From Mycobacterium ahvazicum (GTDB lineage Bacteria; Actinomycetota; Actinomycetes; Mycobacteriales; Mycobacteriaceae), in NCBI RefSeq assembly GCF_900176255.2, contig NZ_FXEG02000002.1, positions 682,001-746,000 of the forward strand: a DNA stretch of 64,000 nt. The letters run 5' to 3'. Shown piece by piece: positions 45,981 through 54,571 of this stretch. Under the pieces are notes generated by a model. It saw only the letters and a program-made list of their open reading frames with translations. It ran no database searches and was not told the origin of the DNA. Position numbers and translations under genes: made by a program. Position 1 is the first letter of the stretch, and each line of letters opens with the position of its first letter.

Positions 45981-48900
45981 TCACCGCAGCCGCATTCCGC
46001 GCGGGGTGCGCGCGAAGCCCGCTTCCGACAGTGCCTCGGTGACGGGACTCGGCCCGCCGGGCAGCGGCTGCAGGGCCGGCACCCCGTCGATGCGTTCGAC
46101 CAGGATCGACTCGACGCGCCGGGCGGTGACCAGGTCGGCCAGCCCCTGGGCCGCCGCGTGGTGGGCGCCGGGATCGTCGGTGAACGTCAGCAATGTTCGC
46201 CCGCCGCGCTCGAGGAACCAGGCCAACTCGCCGTCGACCAGCACGACGAGCGCGCCGGCCTTGCGGCCCGGGCGTGGCCCGTCGGTTGCGGGCCAGGGCA
46301 ATGCGGCCCCGTACGGGTTGGCGGGGTCGGCGGCGGCCAGCACGACCGCCCGGTATTCGGGTCGTTCCGGATCGATCCCGTCGAGGTAACTGCGCAGCCG
46401 GTCGACGGTCGAGGCGACGGCGAATTGGGCGCCGCCCAGCGACTCCACGAAGTATCCCCGCTGACACCGGCCCGCTTCTTCGAAGGTGCTCAGAACCTTG
46501 TACAAGGTGGCGAATCCCCCCGGTACATTTTCCGACACCACCGCGCCCCTGGTCAGCACGCCATGCCGGTTGAGCAGCAATTCGGCTTGATAGTGGGCGC
46601 GCAGGGTGGAATCGGGCTCCGGGGTCGGCAGCGCCGACCAGCGCCCGGCCACGGTGGGATCGGTGGTCCTGGCGTTCGGATTCGCGACGCTGTACCGGCT
46701 CAGCCGCGGCGCCCGGCGGGTCCGGTGGGCGGGAGCCGAGCGTTTGCGGGCCCCGGTGCCCGTCAGCAGCGCGCGCACCGGTGCGAAGGTGTCGCCGGTG
46801 ATCCAGCCCGCCCAGATCAGTTCCCACAGCGCATCTTTGAGCGCGGATTCGGAGATGCCGTCCTGAGCGAGCTGCCGGAAGAAGTAGGCGCCGCCGCCGG
46901 CCAGGGTTTCCAGGATCGCGCGATGGGCGTCGGTGAAGTCGATCTCGTCGGGTGTCGTCAGGCTCAGCGGCGCCGAATCGCTGGCGTGCAAAGCAATCCA
47001 GCCGTCGCTGCCCGAGATCGACCCGGCACCCGACCAGGTGACCTCGCCGGCCGCCAGCAGCTCGTCGAGCATCGCCGGCGAGTAGCCGGTCACTCGCGGT
47101 GCCAGCACCAGCGGCTCGAGGGCCGACGCCGGGATCCGCACCCCGGCCAGCTGATCTATCACAGACATCAGCCCGTCCAGGCCGCTGGCGGCCCCCAGGT
47201 GATGCCAGGCGGGCAGGAAGCGTCCGTAGGCGGCGGTGCTGACCGGCTCGACCTGAGCGCGCAGCGCCGCCAGCGAACGCCGCCGCAGTATGCGCAAAAC
47301 GTCTGCGTCACACCATTGTTCGCCGCCGACTCCACCGACACCGCCGGAAGCGACGAAGTCGCCGCGCACCAGCCGGCCATCACTGGCCAGCCGGTTCAGC
47401 ACGTCGGCCGTCACTCGCAGCCCCAGCCCGAAGCGGGCGGCGGCCTCGGCCGTGGTGAATGGGGTGCGGGTGCGCGCGTAGCGGCCCAGCAGCTCGCCGA
47501 GTGGGTCTGCCACCTGCTCGGTGAAGGTTGCCGGGACGCCCAGCGGGACGGCCACGCCGACCGCGTCGCGCAGGCGGCCGATGTCCTCGATGGCCACCCA
47601 CCAGCTGCGGCCGGCGAACGACACCGTCAGCGCACGCCGGGCGGCGCGCAGGCCTTCCAGCCAGCCGCCCACGTCGGCGGCCTCGGATCGCGCGGCGGCC
47701 TCGTCTTCGGTCAGCGGGCCCAGCAACCGCAGCAGGTCGGCGACCGCCTCGGCGTCGCGGGCGGCCCGCTCGGCGGTCAGATGCTGCAACTGGCGGCCGG
47801 TCGCGGCGATGACGTCCGCGTCGAGCAGCTCGCGCAACTCGACGCGTCCGAGCAGCTCGGCCAGCAGCGTGCTGTCCAGTGACAGGGCCGCGGCGCGGCG
47901 CTCGGCGAGCGGGGAATCGCCTTCATACATGAACGCGCCGACGTAGCCGAACAGCAGCGACGCGGCGAACGGTGACGGCTTGGGTGTTTCGGCCTCGAGC
48001 ACCCGCACCCGGCGGTTGGCGATGCCTGTCATCAAATCGACCAGCGCCGGGACGTCGTACACGTCCTGCAGGCATTCCCGGACGGTCTCCAGCACGATCG
48101 GGAAGTCGGGATATTTGCGGGCCACGTCCAGCAATTGCGCGGCGCGCTGACGCTGGTGCCACAGCGGCGAGCGGCGGCCGGGGTGGCGCCGCGGCAGCAG
48201 CAGCGCACGCGCCGCGCATTCCCGGAAGCGGGACGCGAACAGTGCCGAGCCGCCCACTCCGGCGGTGACGATCGGGTCTATTTCATCGGCGTCGAAGACG
48301 AAAAGCTCTGCGCCCAGCGGGGCGCCCTCTTGGCTGGACAGCCCGGTGTCGGGCAGGTGCACGACGATGCCGTCGTCGGAGGCGGTCGGCTTCTCGTCGA
48401 TGCCGTAGCGCTCGGCCAGCCGCCGGCCCACCGCCAGCGCGAGCGGGCCATGCACGCGCAGCCCGTACGGCGAGTGCAGGATCACCCGCCAGTCGCCGAG
48501 CTCGTCGCGGAATCTTTCGACCAGCAGGGTGGTGTCGGTGGGCACCGTCGAAGTGGCGGTCCGCTGGTCGTCGAGCAAGACCCACAGGTTGTCGGTCGCG
48601 TATTCGTTGAAACCCAATGCAGCGCAACGTGTTCCGAATTCTTCGCGGCTAAGGCTGGCAAGTTCGCCGGTGAACGCACCCAGCGCCGCGCCGAGCTCGG
48701 CGGGGCGGCCCACGCCGTCGCCGTGCCAGAACGGCAGCCGGGCCGGCAGGCCGGGCGCCGGAATTACCAACACCCGATCGTGGGTGATCTCGGTGATCCG
48801 CCAGCTGGTCGCCCCCAGCGAGATCACATCACCGGGCCGCGACTCGTAGACCATCTCCTCGTCGAGTTCACCTACCCGCGAGGGCTTTTCGGCTTCACTG

Positions 48901-50540
48901 GCCAGGTAGACGGTGAACATCCCGCGATCGGGGATCGCGCCGCCGGACGTGACGGCCAGCCGCTGCGCACCGGGCCGGGCGGTCAGCGTGCCGGTGTCGC
49001 GGTCGTACACCAGTCGCGGTCGCAGTTCGGCGAATTCGGTGGACGGGTACTTGCCGCTCAACAGGTCCAGGGTGGCCTCGAACACGCTGCGCGGCAGGGT
49101 CGAGAACGGGGCGCTGCGTCGTACCGTGTCGAACCACCGGTCGGCGTTCAGCGGCTCGAGCGCGGCGGCGGCCACCGTCTGCTGAGCCAGGATGTCGAGC
49201 GGATTGGCCGGCACCCGCATGCTCTCGATCTGCCCGGCCAGCATCCGCTGCACGCTGACCGCGCAACTGATCAGATCGGTGCGGTGCTTGGGGAACAGCA
49301 CACCTCGGGACACCTCACCGACCTGATGGCCCGCCCGCCCGATGCGCTGCAAGCCGCTGGCCACCGACGGCGGCGCCTCCACCTGGATCACCAGATCGAC
49401 GGCTCCCATGTCGATACCCAGCTCCAGGCTCGACGTGGCGACCACCGCCTTGAGCAGCCCGCGTTTGAGATCCTCTTCGACCAGCGCGCGCTGTTCCTTG
49501 CTGACCGAACCGTGGTGCGCGCGAGCCAGCAACGGATCGGCGCCGAAGGTCTGGCCGCTGCCCATGATGTGGGCCGGAGCCCCGCCGGGCACCTTGCGGT
49601 TGCCCCTTTGATTGTCCGGGTCCGACAGTTCGACACCGCTGCGCTCGGCGTGAATCTCGTTGAGCCGTGCGGTAAGTCGTTCGGCCAGCCGTCGTGAGTT
49701 GGCGAATACGATGGTCGAGCTGTGCGCTTCGATCAGGTCGACCAGGCGGGCCTCGACGTCGGGCCAGATGGTGTTTTCGGCCAGATTGGCCATGTCGGGC
49801 ACCGGCACCTGCACGGTGAGCTGAAAGGATTTGGCCGACGGCGGAGCCACGATCGTGGTCGGGGCGGTACCGGACAGGAACCGCGCGAGCTCCTCGGGCG
49901 GGCGCACCGTCGCCGAGAGTCCGATGCGCTGCGCGGGCCGCCCGTCCCGCAGGTCCCGGGACAAGTCCTCGAGCCGCTCCAGCGACACCGCCAGGTGTGC
50001 GCCGCGCTTGCCCGCGGCGATCGCATGCACCTCGTCGATGATCACCGTCTGCACGCCGGCCAGCGTGTCGCGCGCGGCCGAGGTCAGCATCAGAAACAGC
50101 GACTCGGGGGTGGTGATCAGCACGTCGGGCGGGGAGTTGATCAGCTGGCGGCGCTGGGCCGGCGGGGTGTCACCCGAGCGGACCCCGACACTGATGTCGG
50201 GGGCGGGCAGGTCGTGGCGTTCGGCGATTCGCCTCAGCCCGGCCAGCGGCGTGCGCAGGTTGCGCTCCACGTCGACCGCCAGCGCCTTGAGCGGGGAGAC
50301 ATAGAGGACGCGGGTGCCGCTCCGATGTTCGTCCGCGACGGTGGTGCGGGCCAAGGAGTCCAGGGCCCACAGGAACGCCGCCAGCGTCTTACCGGATCCG
50401 GTCGGCGCTATGACCAGCGTGTTGTTGCCGTCGGCAATGGCTTCCCACGCCGCCGCCTGCGCGGTGGTCGGGGCGGGGAAGGTGCTACTGAACCACTCGC
50501 GGGTTATCTCGCTGAACTTCTCGAGTGCTTCGGTGCTCAC
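45981..50540 (-). CDS. lhr: Large helicase-related protein Lhr
   Basis: 1519 aa, near the 1513 aa of Rv3296. Residues 1-430 form the superfamily 2 motor with Walker A GSGKTLAAF, DEVHAI box, SATVR, and QRIGRAGH (motif VI). Residues about 440-860 are the winged-helix and Lhr-core domains; the last 650 residues are the Lhr-specific C-terminal array of winged helices and a beta-barrel. The mycobacterial protein is a 3' to 5' translocase that unwinds RNA:DNA hybrids, and it is damage-inducible. It is co-directional with nei and with tetR upstream (36 bases). Confidence 0.95.
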   Translation of the reverse strand: MSTEALEKFSEITREWFSSTFPAPTTAQAAAWEAIADGNNTLVIAPTGSGKTLAAFLWALDSLARTTVADEHRSGTRVLYVSPLKALAVDVERNLRTPLAGLRRIAERHDLPAPDISVGVRSGDTPPAQRRQLINSPPDVLITTPESLFLMLTSAARDTLAGVQTVIIDEVHAIAAGKRGAHLAVSLERLEDLSRDLRDGRPAQRIGLSATVRPPEELARFLSGTAPTTIVAPPSAKSFQLTVQVPVPDMANLAENTIWPDVEARLVDLIEAHSSTIVFANSRRLAERLTARLNEIHAERSGVELSDPDNQRGNRKVPGGAPAHIMGSGQTFGADPLLARAHHGSVSKEQRALVEEDLKRGLLKAVVATSSLELGIDMGAVDLVIQVEAPPSVASGLQRIGRAGHQVGEVSRGVLFPKHRTDLISCAVSVQRMLAGQIESMRVPANPLDILAQQTVAAAALEPLNADRWFDTVRRSAPFSTLPRSVFEATLDLLSGKYPSTEFAELRPRLVYDRDTGTLTARPGAQRLAVTSGGAIPDRGMFTVYLASEAEKPSRVGELDEEMVYESRPGDVISLGATSWRITEITHDRVLVIPAPGLPARLPFWHGDGVGRPAELGAALGAFTGELASLSREEFGTRCAALGFNEYATDNLWVLLDDQRTATSTVPTDTTLLVERFRDELGDWRVILHSPYGLRVHGPLALAVGRRLAERYGIDEKPTASDDGIVVHLPDTGLSSQEGAPLGAELFVFDADEIDPIVTAGVGGSALFASRFRECAARALLLPRRHPGRRSPLWHQRQRAAQLLDVARKYPDFPIVLETVRECLQDVYDVPALVDLMTGIANRRVRVLEAETPKPSPFAASLLFGYVGAFMYEGDSPLAERRAAALSLDSTLLAELLGRVELRELLDADVIAATGRQLQHLTAERAARDAEAVADLLRLLGPLTEDEAAARSEAADVGGWLEGLRAARRALTVSFAGRSWWVAIEDIGRLRDAVGVAVPLGVPATFTEQVADPLGELLGRYARTRTPFTTAEAAARFGLGLRVTADVLNRLASDGRLVRGDFVASGGVGGVGGEQWCDADVLRILRRRSLAALRAQVEPVSTAAYGRFLPAWHHLGAASGLDGLMSVIDQLAGVRIPASALEPLVLAPRVTGYSPAMLDELLAAGEVTWSGAGSISGSDGWIALHASDSAPLSLTTPDEIDFTDAHRAILETLAGGGAYFFRQLAQDGISESALKDALWELIWAGWITGDTFAPVRALLTGTGARKRSAPAHRTRRAPRLSRYSVANPNARTTDPTVAGRWSALPTPEPDSTLRAHYQAELLLNRHGVLTRGAVVSENVPGGFATLYKVLSTFEEAGRCQRGYFVESLGGAQFAVASTVDRLRSYLDGIDPERPEYRAVVLAAADPANPYGAALPWPATDGPRPGRKAGALVVLVDGELAWFLERGGRTLLTFTDDPGAHHAAAQGLADLVTARRVESILVERIDGVPALQPLPGGPSPVTEALSEAGFARTPRGMRLR

Positions 50541-50576
50541 CTGGCCATGGTGCCAACACCCACCGACAGAAACGTG

Positions 50577-51248
50577 CTACTGCGGTTGATGGCGGGCGGT
50601 CGCCATCGCGTGGGCGAGTTCCTCGGGGATCTCGGGAACCCGGGTGATCGCGTCGAGCAGCGTGTGCGCGCACGAGTCGGCCAGGCGCTCGGCACTGGTG
50701 GTCGGGTCCATGATGCGCTGACGGCACAGCTCGAACGTGAACGCGATCCAGCCGTTGAGGATCACCCGCAGGTCCCGCTCGACGTCGGGTGCCAGCTTCG
50801 CTCCCGGAACCGCGGCCACGACCTCATGGATACGGGTCATGATGTGCTCCAGCTGGCGGTTCTTGGCGTCGTCCTCGACGCCGAGGAGAACCGGGTCGGA
50901 CCGGCCCAGGCCGACGTAAGCGGCCCAGGCGGCCTCCGGGTTCTGTTCGTGGTAGGCCATGTAGGCCAGCACGCCCATCCGCGCCTCTTCGAACATCGTC
51001 AGCCCGGTCATCGGCTCTTTGTTCGTCGCCTCGTAGAGCCGGTCGGCCTCGTCCTTGACCACCGCGGCGAAGAACGCTCGCTTGTCGGGGAAGTAGTGGT
51101 ACATCAGCGCCCGCGAGACGCCGGCCCGCTCGGCGATCTCGTCGATGCGGACCTCGTCGTAAGGCCGCTTCCCGAAGACTTCCGCCCCTAACGCAAGCAG
51201 TTCGGCGCGTCGGTCCTCAGGGGACAACCGCCTCCTAGCCGTTGGCAT
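50577..51248 (-). CDS. TetR-family transcriptional regulator (Rv3295 orthologue)
   Basis: 223 aa. HTH at about residues 12-60: EDRRAELLALGAEVFGKRPY, then ISRALMYHYF-like VSRALMYHYFPDKRAFF. The C-terminal ligand domain is helical. It lies 36 bases upstream of lhr on the same strand, so it could regulate lhr-nei, and 46 bases from pcd, also on the same strand. Its ligand is unknown. Confidence 0.9.
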   Translation of the reverse strand: MPTARRRLSPEDRRAELLALGAEVFGKRPYDEVRIDEIAERAGVSRALMYHYFPDKRAFFAAVVKDEADRLYEATNKEPMTGLTMFEEARMGVLAYMAYHEQNPEAAWAAYVGLGRSDPVLLGVEDDAKNRQLEHIMTRIHEVVAAVPGAKLAPDVERDLRVILNGWIAFTFELCRQRIMDPTTSAERLADSCAHTLLDAITRVPEIPEELAHAMATARHQPQ

Positions 51249-51294
51249 GTGTCAGATAGTACCCACGAAGACCGGCAGACAATTCAGCTTGCGT

Positions 51295-52818
51295 TTATCC
51301 GAACTCCACACCTTGAGCCAAGGGCAGCTCGCTGGAGTAATTAACGGTATTGGTGGCCCGTCGCATGTACGCCTTCCACGCGTCCGAGCCGGATTCCCGC
51401 CCGCCGCCGGTTTGCTTCTCGCCACCGAAAGCACCCCCGATTTCGGCCCCCGACGTGCCGATATTGACGTTCGCGATGCCGCAGTCGGAGCCGTCCAGGA
51501 ATCGCTCGGCCTCGCGCAGGTCGGTGGTGAAGATGGCCGACGAGAGCCCTTGCGGCACGCCGTTGTTGAGCGCGATCGCCTCGTCCAGGTCGTCGTAGGT
51601 GAGCACGTAGAGGATCGGCGCGAACGTCTCGGCGGCCACGATGTCGCTCTGCGCGGGCATGCGCACCACCGCCGGCGCGACGTAGTAGGCGCTCGGATAC
51701 GCCTCGCCCCAGACGTCCTGGTAGTCGCCGCCCATCACCTCGCCGCCCTCGGCGCGCGCCTGCTCCAGCGCGCCGACCATGTCGCGGTAGGCGGTCTCGT
51801 GGATCAGCGGGCCGATGAGCGTGCCGGGCGCCGACGGGTCGCCGATCGGCAACTGCCGGTACGCGGCGGCCACCCGCTCGACGACCACGTCGGCCAGCGA
51901 GCGGTGCACGATCAGCCGGCGCAGGCTGGTGCAGCGCTGACCGGCGGTGCCGGCGGCGGCGAACACGATGGCGCGCACCGCCAGGTCCAGGTCGGCCGAC
52001 GGCGTCACGATCGCCGCGTTGTTGCCGCCCAGCTCCAGCAGCGCCCGCCCGAAGCGCGCGGCCACCCGCGGACCCACCTGCCGGCCCATCCGCACCGAGC
52101 CCGTCGCGGACACCAGCGCGACCCGCGGGTCGTCGACCAGCCGCTCGCCCAGGTCGCGCTCGCCCAGCACCAGCCGGCTCACCGCGGGCGGTGCGCCGAC
52201 CTCGGCGGCGGCCCGCCCGATCAGGGCCTGGCAGGCCAGCGCGGACAACGGCGTCAGCTCGGAGGGCTTCCATACCACCGTGTCCCCGCAGACCAGGGCC
52301 ACCGCGGTGTTCCACGCCCACACGGCGACCGGGAAGTTGAACGCGGTGATGACCCCGACCACGCCCAGTGGATGCCAGGTCTCGGCCAGCCGGTGCCCGG
52401 GGCGCTCCGAGGCGATGGTCCGGCCGTAGAGCTGGCGCGACAGGCCGACCGCGAACTGGCAGATGTCGATCATCTCCTGCACTTCGCCCAGGGCTTCGGA
52501 GGCGATCTTGCCGACCTCGAGCGTCACCAGCGTCGCGAGGTCGTTCTGGTGTGCGGTGAGCAGCTCGCCGAGGCGGGCCACCAGGGCACCGCGCACCGGG
52601 GCCGGGGTGGCGCGCCACGTGGTGAAGGCCCGGGCGGCCGCGGCGATCGCGCGGTCGGCCTGCTCGGGCGAGGTCTCTGCGACGGTGAAAAGCACCTCGC
52701 CGGTGATCGGCGTGCTGGCCGCCAGACCATGTTCGTCGGGCTCGCCGAGGCTGACGTCGGCGCCGGTCGCCCGCAGGGCCCGACGTGCCCGGTCGCGCAA
52801 CTCGTCAGAGGTCGTCAT
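51295..52818 (-). CDS. pcd: L-piperidine-6-carboxylate dehydrogenase
   Basis: 507 aa aldehyde-dehydrogenase fold. FNFPVAVWAWNTAVALVCGD near residue 155, catalytic Glu in ELGGNNAAIV near residue 267 and catalytic Cys in TAGQRCTSLRRL near residue 300. It oxidises piperideine-6-carboxylate (the cyclic form of 2-aminoadipate semialdehyde) to 2-aminoadipate, the step after Lat in lysine breakdown. Its start overlaps the stop of the DUF1338 gene by 4 bases. Orthologue of Rv3293. The gene corresponding to Rv3294c, expected downstream, is missing. Confidence 0.9.
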   Translation of the reverse strand: MTTSDELRDRARRALRATGADVSLGEPDEHGLAASTPITGEVLFTVAETSPEQADRAIAAAARAFTTWRATPAPVRGALVARLGELLTAHQNDLATLVTLEVGKIASEALGEVQEMIDICQFAVGLSRQLYGRTIASERPGHRLAETWHPLGVVGVITAFNFPVAVWAWNTAVALVCGDTVVWKPSELTPLSALACQALIGRAAAEVGAPPAVSRLVLGERDLGERLVDDPRVALVSATGSVRMGRQVGPRVAARFGRALLELGGNNAAIVTPSADLDLAVRAIVFAAAGTAGQRCTSLRRLIVHRSLADVVVERVAAAYRQLPIGDPSAPGTLIGPLIHETAYRDMVGALEQARAEGGEVMGGDYQDVWGEAYPSAYYVAPAVVRMPAQSDIVAAETFAPILYVLTYDDLDEAIALNNGVPQGLSSAIFTTDLREAERFLDGSDCGIANVNIGTSGAEIGGAFGGEKQTGGGRESGSDAWKAYMRRATNTVNYSSELPLAQGVEFG

Positions 52819-54050
52819 GCCGATGCCTCCTCGTAGAGAAGATAGGGGTCATGGATATGGTGGCCGATCGACCCGGCCAGCCACTCGGCGCTGTAGCCAG
52901 AATCGTCGTCGCCGTCGGCTGCCCGGGCGTCGCGGTCCAGGTTGGACCGGAAGATGCCCGCCGCCGAGGCCGGCAGGAAGTCTTCGTAGACGATCGGGGC
53001 CGCCGGGTCACCGCCGCGGTAGTAGGCCAGCCCCTCGGCGGCCATCTCCGTGTCGGTCGGCGGGAAGTAGTCGCTCCACACTTCGGCGGGCTCCTCGGTG
53101 GCCATTGCGGCGTCGTAGCGTCCGCGCCCGCGCGGGGTCAGCGCCACCCCGCGCGCCTCGACCTCGCCGACCCGACCCCGCAGACTGCCCGCCGATACGG
53201 TCCCGTCGCGGCCGCGAAACAGGCATGATTCGGCCAGCGCGCGAAATGACGTCTGGCGCAACAACACCGCGGGTCCGTCGGTGCGCGGCGGGCCCTGGAT
53301 TGCATCGATCATCGTGATGCCGCGCCCGGTCATCCGCTGGTACAGCTCGTCGATGTCCAGGACCCGCGGCGTCAGGTGGTTGAGGTGGGTCGAACCCACG
53401 CCCGCGATGTCGGCGGCCACCGCACACACCCGGGACAACTCGTCATACCAGGCCTTGTTGATCGGTTCCCGCGACAGCGCGAAGGCGCCCACCGCCGCGG
53501 CGACGAACGCGTCGGCTTCCTCGGCGTCGCAGGCACCCTCGGCGGCGATGAGCCGGGCCCGACCGAGCAGCGCGGGGTCGAACAGCTCGCGGCGCGCGAT
53601 GAACGTCTCGACGCGGCCCCGCAGGTCGGGATCGAAATACCGCGCGTCGCGGGTGGCCAGCATCGACGTGAACACCCGAAAAGGATTGCGCGCCAACTCG
53701 TTTGTATCGATGGGCCGAAAAGCCGTCGATACCACCGGAATCGGCGTGCGGGCGCGACGCAGGTCGTAGTACCCGACGGGTCTCATGCCGAAGGCCGCGA
53801 ACAGGTCCGCGATCGCGGCCAGTTCGGCCGGGCTGCCCACCCGGATGGCGCCATGGCGTTCGGCGGTGACCCGCGCCAAGGAGCCCAGACGTTCGGCGCT
53901 CCGATGGCGTGCCACGTACTCGGCGTTGACCTGTCCGCTGACCTCGACCAGGGTGCCGTAGGCGGGCACCTCGCCGGCGTACATCGCCGACAGCCCCGCC
54001 GCGAAGCGCTCGCGGAGCTGCCAGGTCACCAGCCTTTTGACGCCGCTCAC
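52815..54050 (-). CDS. DUF1338 protein, 2-oxoadipate dioxygenase/decarboxylase type
   Basis: 411 aa from GTG 54050, the length class of Rv3292; the frame is open further upstream but would run into lrpA. DUF1338/HglS features visible are the AERHGAIRVGSPAELA segment with a metal-ligand His, VGYYDLRRA, STHLNHLTPRVLDIDELYQR with the second His, and a late Glu-rich EDFLPASAAGIF. HglS-type enzymes convert 2-oxoadipate to 2-hydroxyglutarate, a late step of lysine catabolism. The 4-base overlap with pcd and the divergent lat gene fit this well. The substrate is inferred from the family and context. Confidence 0.82.
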   Translation of the reverse strand: MSGVKRLVTWQLRERFAAGLSAMYAGEVPAYGTLVEVSGQVNAEYVARHRSAERLGSLARVTAERHGAIRVGSPAELAAIADLFAAFGMRPVGYYDLRRARTPIPVVSTAFRPIDTNELARNPFRVFTSMLATRDARYFDPDLRGRVETFIARRELFDPALLGRARLIAAEGACDAEEADAFVAAAVGAFALSREPINKAWYDELSRVCAVAADIAGVGSTHLNHLTPRVLDIDELYQRMTGRGITMIDAIQGPPRTDGPAVLLRQTSFRALAESCLFRGRDGTVSAGSLRGRVGEVEARGVALTPRGRGRYDAAMATEEPAEVWSDYFPPTDTEMAAEGLAYYRGGDPAAPIVYEDFLPASAAGIFRSNLDRDARAADGDDDSGYSAEWLAGSIGHHIHDPYLLYEEASA

Positions 54051-54053
54051 GGT

Positions 54054-54059
54054 TAATCT
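54054..54059 (+). promoter_or_regulatory. Putative -10 element of lrpA (leaderless start)
   Basis: TAATCT is followed by six bases and then ATG 54066, the standard layout for a leaderless mycobacterial transcript. Only 15 bases separate the divergent starts of lrpA and the DUF1338 gene, so this box lies next to the GTG of the opposite gene. Confidence 0.5.
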
Positions 54060-54065
54060 CTGGCC

Positions 54066-54518
54066 ATGAGTGAGACGCTCGACGACATCGACCGGATCCT
54101 GGTGCGCCGGCTGGTCGCGGACGGACGCGCCACCCTCGCGGAGTTGGCCGCGAGTGCCGGCCTGTCGGTTTCGGCGGTGCAGTCCCGGGTGCGCCGGCTG
54201 GAGGCCCGCGGCGTGATCTCGGGATACTCCGCGCGGATCGACCCCGAGGCGGTCGGGCACGTGCTATCGGCGTTCGTGGCCATCACTCCTCTTGATCCTT
54301 CCCAACCCGATGATGCGCCCGCCCGGCTGGCGCACATCGAGGAGATCGAGGCGTGCCACTCGGTGGCCGGCGAGGAAAGCTACATGCTGCTGGTGCGCGT
54401 CGAGTCTCCGCGGGCGCTCGAGGATCTGCTGCAGCGAATCCGGACCGCGGCGAACGTCCAAACCCGAAGCACCATCATCCTCAACACTTTTTACAGTGAT
54501 CGCCAACACATACCATAA
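54066..54518 (+). CDS. lrpA: Lrp/AsnC-family regulator LrpA
   Basis: 150 aa, the size of Rv3291c. N-terminal helix-turn-helix at residues 5-55 (DRILVRRLVADGRATLAELA, VSAVQSRVRRLEARGVISGY). The C-terminal RAM domain (EIEACHSVAGEESYMLLVRV) binds amino-acid effectors and mediates octamer formation. The M. tuberculosis orthologue is a feast/famine regulator that binds upstream of lat. Here it lies 53 bases before lat and diverges from the DUF1338-pcd operon, so it can control both sides of the lysine locus. Confidence 0.94.
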   Translation: MSETLDDIDRILVRRLVADGRATLAELAASAGLSVSAVQSRVRRLEARGVISGYSARIDPEAVGHVLSAFVAITPLDPSQPDDAPARLAHIEEIEACHSVAGEESYMLLVRVESPRALEDLLQRIRTAANVQTRSTIILNTFYSDRQHIP

Positions 54519-54525
54519 AAACTAC

Positions 54526-54564
54526 GACAATATCGTCATAAATCCGTAAATACTCGGCTAGAAT
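54526..54564 (+). promoter_or_regulatory. lat promoter region: AT-rich palindrome and -10 element
   Basis: GACAATATCGTC (54526-54537) is a palindrome with one mismatched pair, in an AT-rich island unlike the surrounding DNA. TAGAAT (54559-54564) is followed by seven bases and ATG 54572, fitting a leaderless start. The palindrome overlaps the expected -35 position and is a candidate LrpA site. Confidence 0.5.
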
Positions 54565-54571
54565 GGCCGGT

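Noticed and set aside
48135..49697. A 520-codon frame on the + strand
   Set aside because: Antisense to the helicase gene lhr, which is continuous and has intact motifs.
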